From Clostridia bacterium (GTDB lineage Bacteria > Bacillota > Clostridia > Oscillospirales > CAG-272): a stretch of 56,599 nucleotides of DNA. Below the pieces are notes generated by a model, which worked only from the letters and a program-made list of their open reading frames with translations, did no database searches and had not been told where the DNA came from. The stretch is taken from contig JAFTNJ010000008.1 in the NCBI GenBank assembly GCA_017451915.1, positions 1-56,599 on the forward strand, given 5' to 3'. Made by a program: the position numbers and the translations under genes. Position 1 is the stretch's first letter. Each line of letters starts with the position of its first letter. Positions 1-8,782 of this stretch are shown piece after piece.

Positions 1-150
1 ACCACCTACGGTGGTCCCCCTTCTCCCACAGGAGAAGGCTTATGTTACATCTGCTCCAAGAACAAGGGTAAAACCTTTGTCGCCCACCCGCATAGCGGGT
101 GGTTGTCTGTTTCGCGTCAAGCGCTCAACTGCCTAAAGGCATTAATACCA
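1..150. repeat. Gene-free edge with small hairpins
   Basis: No coding region is visible. The first 45 bases hold two small inverted repeats (CCACC-TACGG-TGG and CCTTCTCC-CACA-GGAGAAGG) and 86-106 holds CCACCCGC-ATA-GCGGGTGG. The reverse complement begins AAGCCTTC and resembles the sequence at 56518-56560, so both window ends carry relatives of one dispersed repeat type. Confidence 0.5.
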
Positions 151-197
151 AAAAAGCGTCCTCTCAAATCTGCGACTTGAGAGGGACGCTTTTTTTG
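151..197 (-). terminator. Intrinsic terminator after the GH43-like gene
   Basis: GCGTCC-TCTCAA pairs with TTGAGA-GGGACGC (one bulge), with A-runs on the left and T-runs on the right, so it can work in both directions. It lies six bases past the stop of the minus-strand glycosidase at 203. Confidence 0.8.
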
Positions 198-202
198 TTT
201 TT

Positions 203-1258
203 TTATTCCAAAAACTCCTCCACCGTCCAGGCTCTGCGCCATTCGATGTAGGGGTCTCCCTTGTCGTCAAAGCGGATGGGAAGCCAAACGTAGTTCGCCT
301 CGGAGGTGTTCTCCTCGGAGAAGAGCTTGACCTGCTTCCAGTCAAATTCCTTTTTGCCGTTGGGAGAGTAACGGTCATAGAATACCGCCTCCATGTCGGG
401 AAGATCCTCGGTCAGATCGGTCAACCAGCGATCCCCCAAAGCGATATACAGATCGGGGATATGGGGGTGATGGAACACCGAGGAAAACTGGGCGTGGAAA
501 GAATTGTTCCGCACGTCGTTTCTGCAGGTCTTGCCAAGATCCTTCCACTCGCCGTGAAGATCGGTAATGTCATAGGCAACGGTGGGATTGGGGAAATACC
601 CCGTGGTTCCCGAGGTCAGAATGAATTTTCTGCCCCCGTGTGTGAAATACGCGGGTGCCTCCCGCACGGTGGGAGGGCTTTCCTCGGGCAAGTGCGTCGA
701 CCATTGCTCGGCAAAATCGGTGTAGTCCTCGTTCAATTCCCGCAGGATCATCTCGCTGTGGGGGAACTCAAAGACGGCGTATGCCTTGTCCCCGTCCACA
801 AAGAGGTCAAAATCTCCGCCGTGGTGGGGAGAGACGTCCACGTCTCCGATGTATTGAAGCGAATGCAAGGAGCTTCCCACGCAAACCGAAAAGCCCGCGG
901 TGGAAAAGCCTCCCACGGAGGTCTTTGCCCAGAGCACGTACTGCTTGTTCTTTTCGTGATAGAGAATGTGGGGTCTGTCCATGATGTTGGCGGGATAAAA
1001 GGGATTCTTCTCGTCGGTGCTCTCGGGAACGATCAGCCCCTCGTCGCGCCAGTTATAAAGATCCTCGGAGGAATAGAGACGCACGCCGTGGTGCCAGTGT
1101 TTACACCGCATCCCCGTCGCCTTGCCCGTGATCCCCTCCTTGTTTTCTCCGTACCACCAAAATTTGTTCTCGGCATACAGGATCGAGCCGCCGTGGGCTT
1201 GGATTCTCTTTCCCTCGGTGTCATACCACACCTTTCCGGGACGAATGGATGAATACAT
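203..1258 (-). CDS. GH43-like glycoside hydrolase (five-bladed beta-propeller)
   Basis: A 351-residue cytoplasmic protein without a signal peptide. Motifs match the exo-beta-1,3-galactanase-like branch of family GH43: AHGG near residue 22, WWYGEN near 35, YSSEDLYNW near 62, a RPHILYHE-type blade, GDFDLF near 150, REAPAYF with a conserved Glu near 200, then a TSGTTGYFPN segment and an ALGDRW segment. The expected role is release of a terminal sugar (galactose or arabinose type) from an imported oligosaccharide. It follows the GH3 gene by 3 bases and so is the second gene of a two-gene operon transcribed from the promoter at 2952-2980. The start at 1258 has only a weak upstream GAAGGGA. Family is seen from motifs; substrate is inferred. 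Confidence 0.8.
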   Translation of the reverse strand: MYSSIRPGKVWYDTEGKRIQAHGGSILYAENKFWWYGENKEGITGKATGMRCKHWHHGVRLYSSEDLYNWRDEGLIVPESTDEKNPFYPANIMDRPHILYHEKNKQYVLWAKTSVGGFSTAGFSVCVGSSLHSLQYIGDVDVSPHHGGDFDLFVDGDKAYAVFEFPHSEMILRELNEDYTDFAEQWSTHLPEESPPTVREAPAYFTHGGRKFILTSGTTGYFPNPTVAYDITDLHGEWKDLGKTCRNDVRNNSFHAQFSSVFHHPHIPDLYIALGDRWLTDLTEDLPDMEAVFYDRYSPNGKKEFDWKQVKLFSEENTSEANYVWLPIRFDDKGDPYIEWRRAWTVEEFLE

Positions 1259-1261
1259 TGG

Positions 1262-2908
1262 TTAGTTCCCTTCTTTTTTCTCGTTGAGTTTTTTCAGATA
1301 CCGCTTGCGATCAAAGAGCTTTACGGGGGACTTGCCCTGGAACTCGATCTCCCCGCAGGCCGCGCGTACGAAGGCCTTGACCGAGCAAGCCAGCATGGAG
1401 TAAGCGTTGACGTAGGTCTGCACCTTTTCAAAATACTGATCCCCGAAATAGGGAGAGCCGAAGCTGACCACCATCAGCTTCTCCACCGCGTAGGGAGGCA
1501 GGAGGGCGCGGGAGATGCGGGAGGCTCTGCCATCGGTGTAATCCAAAAATCCAATGGGACGGAAGGCGCGGGAGAAGGTGGCGTAAAGCACCAGATCGTT
1601 CTCACGGTAGAAACGCAATCTTTCCTCGGTGGGAGCACGTCCCTCCTCGGTATATTCCACGGTAAAGCCGCGCTTTTCAAATTCCTCCTTCAGGAGCCTT
1701 GCCTCGGCCAGGGCGGGGGCGTACTCGGCAACGGCGATGATGCCGATGCGAGGGGTCTTTTGGGGATCCAAGGGCAGATGTCCAATATCGTTGCGCAACA
1801 GGGTAATGCTCTGCTCGGCGCATTTCTGCTGGAAGTCCTTGATGAATTGCTTTTCCTCCTCGGAAAGCTCGCGGAACAGCTCGCGTCCCTCTTCAAACAG
1901 GCCTCTCTTTTCCTTGACGCGCAAGATTCGGGTCACGGCGTCGTCGAGACGCTCCATGGGAACCTCTCCCGAAAGGATGGCCTTTTCCAGATTGTCGGCG
2001 TAGGAATCGCTGGGCCAGAGCATCATATCGCAGCCCGCCTTGAAGGACTCGATCTCGGTGATCTCCTGCGTAGGATACCAGCCCGCAAATCCGCCCATGC
2101 CAATGGCGTCGGTGACCACGATGCCCTCAAAGCCCATCTCGCCCTTGAGCAGATCGGTAATCAGCTCCTTGGAAAGGGTTGCGGGCAGGGGCATATCAAA
2201 GCGCTCGGAAAGCTTTTGAGGATAGTCGGGAAGTCCGATGTGGCCCGCCATGATGGAATCCACGCCGGTGGCGATACACTCGGCAAAGACGCGACCGTAG
2301 GTGGCTCTCCAGTCATCCATCTCACAGTCGTTGTAGGTGGTGGTAATGTGCTGGTCTCTGTAATCCATGCCGTCGCCGGGGAAATGCTTGGCGCAGGCCG
2401 AAAGCTCGTGATCCTGCATTCCCTTGATGATCTGAGGGATCATCTTAACCGCCAGCTCGGTGTCGTCGGTCATACCCCGGTTGTTGACCAGAGGATTGCG
2501 GCGGTTGCGGTTGAGGTCACTCACGGGAGAAAAGGTCCAGTTCGCGCCAATGGTGCGTGCCTCCAGGGCCGTGACCTTACCGTAATTGTAGGCGGTCTCG
2601 GCATTATCGGTGGCACCCAGACCCATCATAAAGGGCAGCGGCGTCAAGGCCTTGACCATGCTTCCGCATCCGTTTTCAAAATCCGAGGTGATCAGGGGGG
2701 GAATCTCACATTTTTCCGCCAGCTCCTTGACGTAGCCGCGAAGCTCGTCCAGGCCCGCCTCGTCGGCCTCGGTGATGATCTGACCAAAGAAGAATGCCGC
2801 GCCGGGAGCAATATTCACGGGCTTTCCCTTCTCCATCTTGAACACGATGGTTTGATAGATCTTTTCCCGCAGGGTCATTTCTTCAAGTTTTGGAATACGG
2901 TTTTTCAT
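1262..2908 (-). CDS. Glycoside hydrolase family 3 protein (beta-N-acetylhexosaminidase-like)
   Basis: 548 residues. I place the start at 2908 because AAGGAG lies just upstream; the longer open frame upstream crosses the promoter. The GH3 TIM-barrel carries KHFPGDG at 174-180, followed by a D-x-H pair (Asp185, His187) like the acid/base dyad of NagZ, and a VVTDAIG strand whose Asp267 is the expected nucleophile. The C-terminal ~200 residues form the GH3 alpha/beta sandwich. No signal peptide is present, so it acts in the cytoplasm. It could cleave N-acetylglucosamine from muropeptides or a plant/host glycoside. It is first in an operon with the GH43-like enzyme. Odd: the NagZ motif is KHFPGDG rather than KHFPGHG, so specificity may differ. 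Confidence 0.85.
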   Translation of the reverse strand: MKNRIPKLEEMTLREKIYQTIVFKMEKGKPVNIAPGAAFFFGQIITEADEAGLDELRGYVKELAEKCEIPPLITSDFENGCGSMVKALTPLPFMMGLGATDNAETAYNYGKVTALEARTIGANWTFSPVSDLNRNRRNPLVNNRGMTDDTELAVKMIPQIIKGMQDHELSACAKHFPGDGMDYRDQHITTTYNDCEMDDWRATYGRVFAECIATGVDSIMAGHIGLPDYPQKLSERFDMPLPATLSKELITDLLKGEMGFEGIVVTDAIGMGGFAGWYPTQEITEIESFKAGCDMMLWPSDSYADNLEKAILSGEVPMERLDDAVTRILRVKEKRGLFEEGRELFRELSEEEKQFIKDFQQKCAEQSITLLRNDIGHLPLDPQKTPRIGIIAVAEYAPALAEARLLKEEFEKRGFTVEYTEEGRAPTEERLRFYRENDLVLYATFSRAFRPIGFLDYTDGRASRISRALLPPYAVEKLMVVSFGSPYFGDQYFEKVQTYVNAYSMLACSVKAFVRAACGEIEFQGKSPVKLFDRKRYLKKLNEKKEGN

Positions 2909-2951
2909 AAATTTCTCCTTTTCGGTTGAGTGATGGGGATGTTCTATCTCC

Positions 2952-2980
2952 ATTATAGTAGGAAGGCTTAAAATTGTCAA
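2952..2980 (-). promoter_or_regulatory. Sigma-A promoter of the GH3-GH43 operon
   Basis: On the minus strand TTGACA (2980-2975), 17-bp spacer, TATAAT (2957-2952): a perfect consensus promoter 44 bp before the GH3 start. Confidence 0.9.
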
Positions 2981-3000
2981 TAGACAAAACTTTATATCTT

Positions 3001-3771
3001 TTATACACGGTGACCGGGAGTCACGGCGTAGACCGCTCCGTTGGAGGTTTCCACCCGTCGCAGAGCAACGCCAAGATACTCCTCCACCGCGCCCGAGGCA
3101 TCGATCTGCTCCGGGGTGCCGTCGGCCACCAGCCGCCCCCCGTGGAGCAACAGGATCCGATGGGCGTATTGCATGGCAAGGGAAAGATCGTGCAGGACGC
3201 AAAGAACGCACCGCCCCTCCCCTGCAAGGGCACGGAGCTGCTCCAGCATGGAAAATGCCGCGGCGGCGTCCAGAAAATTGGTGGGCTCGTCAAAAAGGCA
3301 ATGGTTGGCATCCTGGGCCAGCTGCATGGCAAGATACACCCTTTGCCGCTCCCCGTAGGAAAGCTCTCTCACCGGGCGCGACGCAAAGGAGGCCACTCCC
3401 GCCCGCTCCATGGCAAACAGGATGCGTTGCCGCTCCGCGGGGGTCCGTTCTCCCCGCGCGCCCACGTGGGGATAGCGTCCCAAGGACACCACCTCCTCCA
3501 CCGTCATGTCGGGAATGGGGCGACCCTGCGGAAAATAGGAAAGGCTCCGCGCCAAGGCTCGCTTGGGAAGGCTCGCCGTGTCCCGTCCGTCCAAAAGAAT
3601 GCGTCCCTCCCTGGGACGAAGCTCCCCCGCCAGCAAGCGGAGCAGAGTGGTCTTTCCCGATCCATTCTCGCCGATCACCGCCGTCAGGCTGTGATCCTCA
3701 AGGGTCAGGTTCCAATCCCTGGCGGCAAATCCACCGCCGTATCCAAAGGAAACTTGCTGTAGCTCGATCAT
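3001..3771 (-). CDS. ABC importer ATP-binding protein, FecE/BtuD family
   Basis: 256 residues. Walker A GENGSGKT at 34-41, ABC signature LSYGERQ at 137-143, Walker B ending in Asp161-Glu162, and the switch His in VLHDLS. Start is set at 3771, where ATG overlaps the TGA of the permease gene (ATGA), showing translational coupling. It powers the type II importer encoded with the permease (3768-4799) and lipoprotein (4750-5682). Family members take up iron-siderophores, heme or cobalamin. The cargo cannot be read from sequence; the coupled siroheme reductase upstream hints at a tetrapyrrole or iron-linked role. Confidence 0.92.
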   Translation of the reverse strand: MIELQQVSFGYGGGFAARDWNLTLEDHSLTAVIGENGSGKTTLLRLLAGELRPREGRILLDGRDTASLPKRALARSLSYFPQGRPIPDMTVEEVVSLGRYPHVGARGERTPAERQRILFAMERAGVASFASRPVRELSYGERQRVYLAMQLAQDANHCLFDEPTNFLDAAAAFSMLEQLRALAGEGRCVLCVLHDLSLAMQYAHRILLLHGGRLVADGTPEQIDASGAVEEYLGVALRRVETSNGAVYAVTPGHRV

Positions 3772-4799
3772 CGTTTTGCCCTCCGTTCCATCAACACCAG
3801 CCCGATAAAGAAGGGGCCGCCCACCAAGGACAAAAGAATGCCCACGGGGAGCTCGTAGGGGGAAAAGAGGGTACGGGACACCGTGTCCGCCAGAAGCAGA
3901 AAGGCACCGCCCCCGAAGATCGACGCGGGAAGCAGATAGCGATGGCGGTTCCCCACCAGCCGTCGCATGACGTGGGGGACGATCAGACCAACAAAGCCGA
4001 TCAGCCCGCAAAAGCTGACCGCCGCTCCCGCCAGAACCGCGCTCAAAAGCAACCAGAGCAGACGCACGCGGGACACACGCAGTCCCAGTCCCCCCGCCAC
4101 CTCCTCCCCCAGGGAGAGGACGTCCAGGCTACGGGAGCCCAGGAGCGTAATCCCCAGGGCAGGCAAAATCATGACCGCCGCAGGCAGAACGGTGGCAAGG
4201 CTGACTCCGGAAAGTCCGCCGATCAAAAAATCCGAAATATCATAAACGCTATCGGGAAACAGGGTCTTGACCGTGTTGCTGGCCGCGGTGAGAATGCTCC
4301 CCACCGCCACCCCCACCAGGGTGACCGTGACCCGTCCCGCCCCCGTGACCGCGCTGACGGCGTAGATCAGAAGGGCCGCCAATAAGGCACCCAGAAAGGC
4401 CGCCAGAGGCAAATGCCCCAGCACCCCGGGAAACAGAGCCATGGCCAGGATCGAAAAAAATCCCGCCCCGGCGTTCACGCCAATGACGTTGGGGGCCGCC
4501 ATGGGATTTTGAAGCACGGCCTGCAGCAGAACGCCCGCCGTGGCCAGCGCGCCCCCGGCCAGCAGAGCCCCCAGCGCGCGGGGCAGACGCAAATAAAAAA
4601 CGATGCGATAGGCCGTATTTTCCCGCTCTCCCGCCAAGGCGGCAGAGAGTGCCTCCCCAAGGTCTACCCGGGAGGCTCCCACCAGCAGGGCCAGCACAAA
4701 GGCCGCCACCGCCAGAAGGGGAAGGATCCAGAAAAGCCACTCCCGGCGGTCAGGACGCCGCGAAGACTTCGGGATACAACAGTTTTGCAAGATACTCAT
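3768..4799 (-). CDS. ABC importer permease, FecCD/BtuC family
   Basis: 343 residues with about ten hydrophobic segments. FecCD hallmarks are seen: RLPRALGALLAGGALA near residue 75, a QAVLQNPMAAPNVIG segment that forms the conserved loop, and the coupling helix region ending in GLIVPHVMRRLVGNRHR. The start at 4799 makes the gene overlap the lipoprotein gene by 50 bp and its stop overlaps the ATPase start by 4 bp. The ribosome binding site is weak, consistent with coupling. It forms the transmembrane channel (as a dimer) for the substrate delivered by the lipoprotein. Confidence 0.92.
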   Translation of the reverse strand: MSILQNCCIPKSSRRPDRREWLFWILPLLAVAAFVLALLVGASRVDLGEALSAALAGERENTAYRIVFYLRLPRALGALLAGGALATAGVLLQAVLQNPMAAPNVIGVNAGAGFFSILAMALFPGVLGHLPLAAFLGALLAALLIYAVSAVTGAGRVTVTLVGVAVGSILTAASNTVKTLFPDSVYDISDFLIGGLSGVSLATVLPAAVMILPALGITLLGSRSLDVLSLGEEVAGGLGLRVSRVRLLWLLLSAVLAGAAVSFCGLIGFVGLIVPHVMRRLVGNRHRYLLPASIFGGGAFLLLADTVSRTLFSPYELPVGILLSLVGGPFFIGLVLMERRAKR

Positions 4800-5682
4800 A
4801 GCTTTCGTCCCATCTTTCGTTGGGTTTGTAATGAAACAGATCCCGAGGCAACAGAAAGTACCTTCCCTCTCGGACCGCCGTAAGACCGGCAAAGGCGGGA
4901 TTGGTTTCGATCTGCCCCTCCAGGTATCCAAGGGCCGCCGCCTCGTTCCCCATGGTCAGCACCAGGATCACGTCGGGGTCAGTGGCAACGATATGCTCCA
5001 GGCTCATGGTCTCCAAAAGGGAGGGGTTGGCATCGGCCAGATTGGAAAAACCGAACTCCTTGACGATCTGCCCCGCGAGGTGATCCTCGCCCTTGGCCTT
5101 GATCCCCGTGGAATAGACCCGCATAAGAAGCAGACTCCGCGTCTCACCCCCGGGAAGGACGGCACGCACCGCCGCGATCCTCTCGGCCACCCGTGTGACG
5201 TGCTGCTCGTAAAGATCGCTCCGCCCGGTCACCGCGCAAAAGCGCTCCATGACCGAGGCGTAGTCGGAGAAGGTGTCCACGCGAAAATAGGCGCAGGCAA
5301 TGCCCAGGGACTCAAGATGCTCCTTCAGGGTCAGATGCGCCGCAAGATCGGCGGAAAGCAGAGCCACCGTAATTCCCGCGGCCACCATGGCCTCGGCGTT
5401 CACCGTTTTGGCGGTGCCGATCATCGCCGCCTCTCCCACCGCCAGGCCGTGCTCCTCTACGGCGTCCAGGGTCGCTCCTGCCAGAGTGCCGCCGGCCAGG
5501 AGCCAGGCATCGGCAAAGGAGGCGTGGCAGGCCGCCACGCGGTCCTCGGGACGGATCAGGATCACGTTCCCAAGATCATCGGTCAAAGAGACGCCCTCGC
5601 CCTTGGCGGGGTCCGAAGCACCGCAGGAAGGCAGGGAGAGCAAGATTCCAAGAAGGAGCCAAAGGCAGAACCATCGCCTCAT
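4750..5682 (-). CDS. ABC importer substrate-binding lipoprotein, FecB/BtuF family
   Basis: 310 residues. The N-terminus has a charged start, a leucine-rich hydrophobic stretch and a lipobox LPSC with the lipidated Cys near residue 20, so the mature protein is anchored outside the membrane. Two alpha/beta lobes joined by a long helix follow, as in vitamin B12 and ferric-siderophore binding proteins; VRTNPAF-like text appears as IETNPAFAGLTAVREGR near 265. Its start overlaps the stop of the siroheme reductase gene (ATGA at 5679-5682). It captures the cargo and delivers it to the FecCD permease. Confidence 0.88.
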   Translation of the reverse strand: MRRWFCLWLLLGILLSLPSCGASDPAKGEGVSLTDDLGNVILIRPEDRVAACHASFADAWLLAGGTLAGATLDAVEEHGLAVGEAAMIGTAKTVNAEAMVAAGITVALLSADLAAHLTLKEHLESLGIACAYFRVDTFSDYASVMERFCAVTGRSDLYEQHVTRVAERIAAVRAVLPGGETRSLLLMRVYSTGIKAKGEDHLAGQIVKEFGFSNLADANPSLLETMSLEHIVATDPDVILVLTMGNEAAALGYLEGQIETNPAFAGLTAVREGRYFLLPRDLFHYKPNERWDESYEYLAKLLYPEVFAAS

Positions 5683-6593
5683 TTGGACAGGATCTCCTCC
5701 CGACGGGCCAGAAGGCCGTCGTCAAAGAGGGCGGCCTCCACCACGGAAAGCCCTACCCGATCAATGGCCTTGCCAAAACGCTCCTTGGGAAGGCCGTTTT
5801 CCTTGAACCAGAGTAGGGATTTTTCGAGAATGGGAAGGATCTCCTCCTCCCGTACCAAGCGGGACAGGGGGGAGCCCATGCGAGTGGTCTTGCCCCAGGT
5901 GCCGCCAATATAGATGCGGTACAGCGTCTCGCTCTCGGCCGCCACCGCGCCAAAGGGACACTTGCCCGTGCAAACGCCGCAGGAGATGCAGGCATCCTCC
6001 CGAATCACAAGCTTGCCGTCGGTCAGGGTCGCCGCCCCCACGGGACACCGCTTTTCCACCTGGCACTCCTTGCAGCCGCGGCAGAGGGTAGGATCCAGGC
6101 GGGGAGCCTTATGTCCCTCCACGCCAAAATCGTTGAGGCTGGGCTTCATACAGCTGTTGGGACAGCCGCCCACGCCGATTTTGAATTTATGGGGGAGCTT
6201 GACCTCCGACCAGCCCAGATAGTAGGCGTCATGGATCTTTTGCGCCAGGGCGTGGGTGTCAAAATTGCCAAACACGCAGGTACTGCCCTTGCAAACGGCC
6301 ACGGGACGCACCTTGGCACCGGTGCCGCCAAAATGGAGATCATGGGCCGCGGCAAAGGCCTCGGCGGCCTCAATTTGGTCAAAGGGAATGCCGGGCACCT
6401 CCACGGACAGACGGCTGGTGCAGATCAGCTTGCCGTTGCCGTAGGTGGAAGCCAGGATCGAGAGATCACGGAACTGCTCGGCAGTAAATACGCTTCCCCG
6501 TGCCACCACTCTGCCCGAAAAAAGATCGGTGCCCCGATTCCGCAAAAAGCCGCGTCCCTTTACCGATAGGATCTGTTCTGATGTAAGCTTCAT
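5679..6593 (-). CDS. Siroheme / 4Fe-4S nitrite-sulfite reductase family protein with ferredoxin insert
   Basis: 304 residues. The N-terminal half-domain of nitrite/sulfite reductases is followed by CKGSTC near 101 and GGCPNSC near 143, the Cys pattern that binds the siroheme-coupled 4Fe-4S cluster. A ferredoxin insert comes next, with CRGCKEC...CP near 171 and CISCGVCTGKCP near 196, for two more clusters. This layout fits the small anaerobic reductases of the AsrC/Fsr-like group. Start at 6593 has GAGGTGA upstream. It is the first gene of an operon with a FecBCD importer, and its stop overlaps the lipoprotein gene. The electron acceptor (sulfite, nitrite or other) cannot be told. Confidence 0.82.
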   Translation of the reverse strand: MKLTSEQILSVKGRGFLRNRGTDLFSGRVVARGSVFTAEQFRDLSILASTYGNGKLICTSRLSVEVPGIPFDQIEAAEAFAAAHDLHFGGTGAKVRPVAVCKGSTCVFGNFDTHALAQKIHDAYYLGWSEVKLPHKFKIGVGGCPNSCMKPSLNDFGVEGHKAPRLDPTLCRGCKECQVEKRCPVGAATLTDGKLVIREDACISCGVCTGKCPFGAVAAESETLYRIYIGGTWGKTTRMGSPLSRLVREEEILPILEKSLLWFKENGLPKERFGKAIDRVGLSVVEAALFDDGLLARREEILSK

Positions 6594-6631
6594 AGATATA
6601 TCACCTCGTAGATTTCAATCATTTCCCCTTT

Positions 6632-6660
6632 ATTTTATCATTTTTCCATGGCTGTGTCAA
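6632..6660 (-). promoter_or_regulatory. Promoter of the siroheme reductase-ABC operon
   Basis: Minus strand TTGACA (6660-6655), 17-bp spacer, TAAAAT (6637-6632), 39 bp before the start codon. Confidence 0.85.
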
Positions 6661-6691
6661 GGGATGCGCCTCTTTTTGCAAAGAGAAGAAA

Positions 6692-6719
6692 CGCCCGGGG
6701 AAGATGATTCTTCCTCGGG
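6692..6719 (-). terminator. Terminator after typA
   Basis: GCCCGGGGAAGA pairs with TCTTCCTCGGGC (one G-T pair, TGAT loop); on the minus strand the stem is followed by a pyrimidine-rich GTTTCTTCTCTTT tail. Confidence 0.7.
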
Positions 6720-6729
6720 CTTGAAGCTC

Positions 6730-8574
6730 TTATTTCTTCTGTGCTTCCAGAGCACGGCGCTTGCGCATCATTTCCTTCATGCGAAGCTCGGTGTTCAGGA
6801 TCTTCTTACGCAGACGGATCGACTTGGGTGTGACCTCAATGAGATCGTCGTCGGTGATATACTCAATGGCCTCCTCCAGGGTAAAGATCTTGGCGGGGGT
6901 CAGGAGCAGCTTCTCATCGGCACCGGCAGAGCGAATGGCGGTGAGCTGCTTCTTTTGGCAGGGGTTGACGGCAATGTCGTCGTTCTTGGGGTTCTCACCC
7001 ACGATCATACCCTCGTACACCTGGGTCTGGGGGCCAACGAAGAGCTGTCCGCGCTCCTGGGTCTTATACAGACCGTAGCGGGTGGTCTCGCCGTCGCAGG
7101 AAGCCACTAAGGAGCCGGTGAACTTCATGGCAACCTCGCCCTTGTAGGGAGCGTAGCCATCGAAAATGGTGTTGATCACGCCCTCGCCGTGGGTTGCCGT
7201 GAGGAACTCGGAGCGATAGCCAAAGAGGCAACGGGCGGGAATGGAATACTCAATACGGGTGCGGGTACCCACGGGGTTCATGGAAAGGAGCTCGCCCTTT
7301 CTTTGTCCCAGCTTTTCCACCACCACGCCAACGAAATCCATGGGAACGTCCAGGGTAACCCGCTCCATGGGCTCATGCTTGACGCCGTCGATCTCCTTGT
7401 AGAGCACGCGGGGGTTGGAGCAGGCCAGCTCAAAGCCCTCGCGACGCATGGTCTCCAGCAGAATGGACAGGTGCATCTCACCGCGTCCCGCCACGCGGAA
7501 CTCGTCGGTGGTGTCACCGTCGTTGACGCGGAGGGAAACGTCCTTGAGCAGCTCGCGGTAGAGTCGGTCGCGGAGCTGACGGGAGGTAACGAACTTGCCC
7601 TCCTTACCTGCCAGAGGACTGTTGTTGACCATAAAGGTCATTTCCATGGTGGGCTCGGAAACCTTAACGAACTCCAGAGGCTCGGGATTTGCGGTGGTGG
7701 TCAGGGTATCGCCAATGGTAATATCCCCGGCACCCGAGAAGCAAACGATGTCACCCACGGTGGCCGATTCCACGGGGGTACGCACCAAGCCGTCGATCTG
7801 ATAGAGGGAGACCACCTTGGTCTTTTTTACTTCCTCGGAGTTATGATAGTTGCAAACGGCAACCTCCTGACCCACGCGGATGCTTCCACGCTCCACGCGT
7901 CCAATACCGATGCGGCCAACGTAATCGTTGTAGTCGATGGAGGAAACCAGCAGCTGCAGATCTCCCGTCTCGTCACCGCCGGGGGCAGGCATATAGTTCA
8001 GGATCTTTTCAAACAGAGGGGTCAGATCGGCACCGGGCACGGAGGGATCCTCGGTGGCGGTTCCCGAGCGGCCCGAGCAGTAGAGCATGGGGCTATCCAG
8101 CTGATCGTCGTTGGCACCCAGGTCGATGAGAAGCTCCAGGATCTCGTCCTCCACCTCACCCAGGCGGGCGTCGGGCTTATCAATCTTATTGATGCAAACG
8201 ATGACCCGATGGTTGAGGGCCAACGCCTTTTGCAGAACGAAACGGGTCTGGGGCATGGTGCCCTCGGCGGCGTCTACCAGAAGAATGACACCGTTAACCA
8301 TTTTGAGGATACGCTCTACCTCACCGCCAAAGTCGGCGTGGCCGGGGGTATCAATGATGTTGATCTTTACGTCCTTATAGTGGACGGCGGTATTCTTTGC
8401 CAGAATGGTAATGCCACGTTCCTTCTCCAGGTCGCCCGAGTCCATAACCCGGGTCACGGTTTCCTGATTGTCACGGTAAATGCCGCCCTGCTTGAGCAGA
8501 CCGTCCACCAGGGTGGTCTTGCCGTGGTCAACGTGGGCAATGATAGCGATGTTTCTCAAATTCTCTCTGATCAC
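6730..8574 (-). CDS. typA: Translational GTPase TypA/BipA
   Basis: 614 residues, the usual length. GTPase motifs in order: AHVDHGKTT (G1), RGITI (G2), DTPGHADF (G3), NKID (G4), then domains II, III, V and the BipA-specific C-terminus. It binds the ribosome at the EF-G site and assists 50S assembly and stress adaptation. The start is GTG at 8574 with GGGAG nine bases upstream; no in-frame ATG lies closer. It appears to be a single-gene unit, with an extended -10 at 8631 and a terminator at 6692-6719. Confidence 0.97.
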   Translation of the reverse strand: MIRENLRNIAIIAHVDHGKTTLVDGLLKQGGIYRDNQETVTRVMDSGDLEKERGITILAKNTAVHYKDVKINIIDTPGHADFGGEVERILKMVNGVILLVDAAEGTMPQTRFVLQKALALNHRVIVCINKIDKPDARLGEVEDEILELLIDLGANDDQLDSPMLYCSGRSGTATEDPSVPGADLTPLFEKILNYMPAPGGDETGDLQLLVSSIDYNDYVGRIGIGRVERGSIRVGQEVAVCNYHNSEEVKKTKVVSLYQIDGLVRTPVESATVGDIVCFSGAGDITIGDTLTTTANPEPLEFVKVSEPTMEMTFMVNNSPLAGKEGKFVTSRQLRDRLYRELLKDVSLRVNDGDTTDEFRVAGRGEMHLSILLETMRREGFELACSNPRVLYKEIDGVKHEPMERVTLDVPMDFVGVVVEKLGQRKGELLSMNPVGTRTRIEYSIPARCLFGYRSEFLTATHGEGVINTIFDGYAPYKGEVAMKFTGSLVASCDGETTRYGLYKTQERGQLFVGPQTQVYEGMIVGENPKNDDIAVNPCQKKQLTAIRSAGADEKLLLTPAKIFTLEEAIEYITDDDLIEVTPKSIRLRKKILNTELRMKEMMRKRRALEAQKK

Positions 8575-8630
8575 CGTTTTGTTCTCCCTATCCTTATTTT
8601 TTCTCGAATGATTTACACCTTAACTTATAT

Positions 8631-8639
8631 ATTATATCA
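8631..8639 (-). promoter_or_regulatory. Extended -10 element for typA
   Basis: Minus-strand TGATATAAT, an extended -10. The -35 position (TTTCTT at 8659-8654) is weak. Confidence 0.6.
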
Positions 8640-8745
8640 CAAAACTTCCCCCCAAGAAAAGAAGGAGAAATTACGATTTTCGCAAAAATCTGCTCGGTTA
8701 TTTTGTTAGTATTGCCAAAACCAGCCCCTTCCGGGCGTAAAAATC

Positions 8746-8772
8746 GCGGCGACCCGCCGTACGGGTCGCCGC
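8746..8772 (-). terminator. Terminator after the transketolase genes
   Basis: A perfect 10-bp stem GCGGCGACCC / GGGTCGCCGC with a 7-base loop, followed on the minus strand by GATTTTTA. Confidence 0.85.
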
Positions 8773-8782
8773 TTTTCATACA

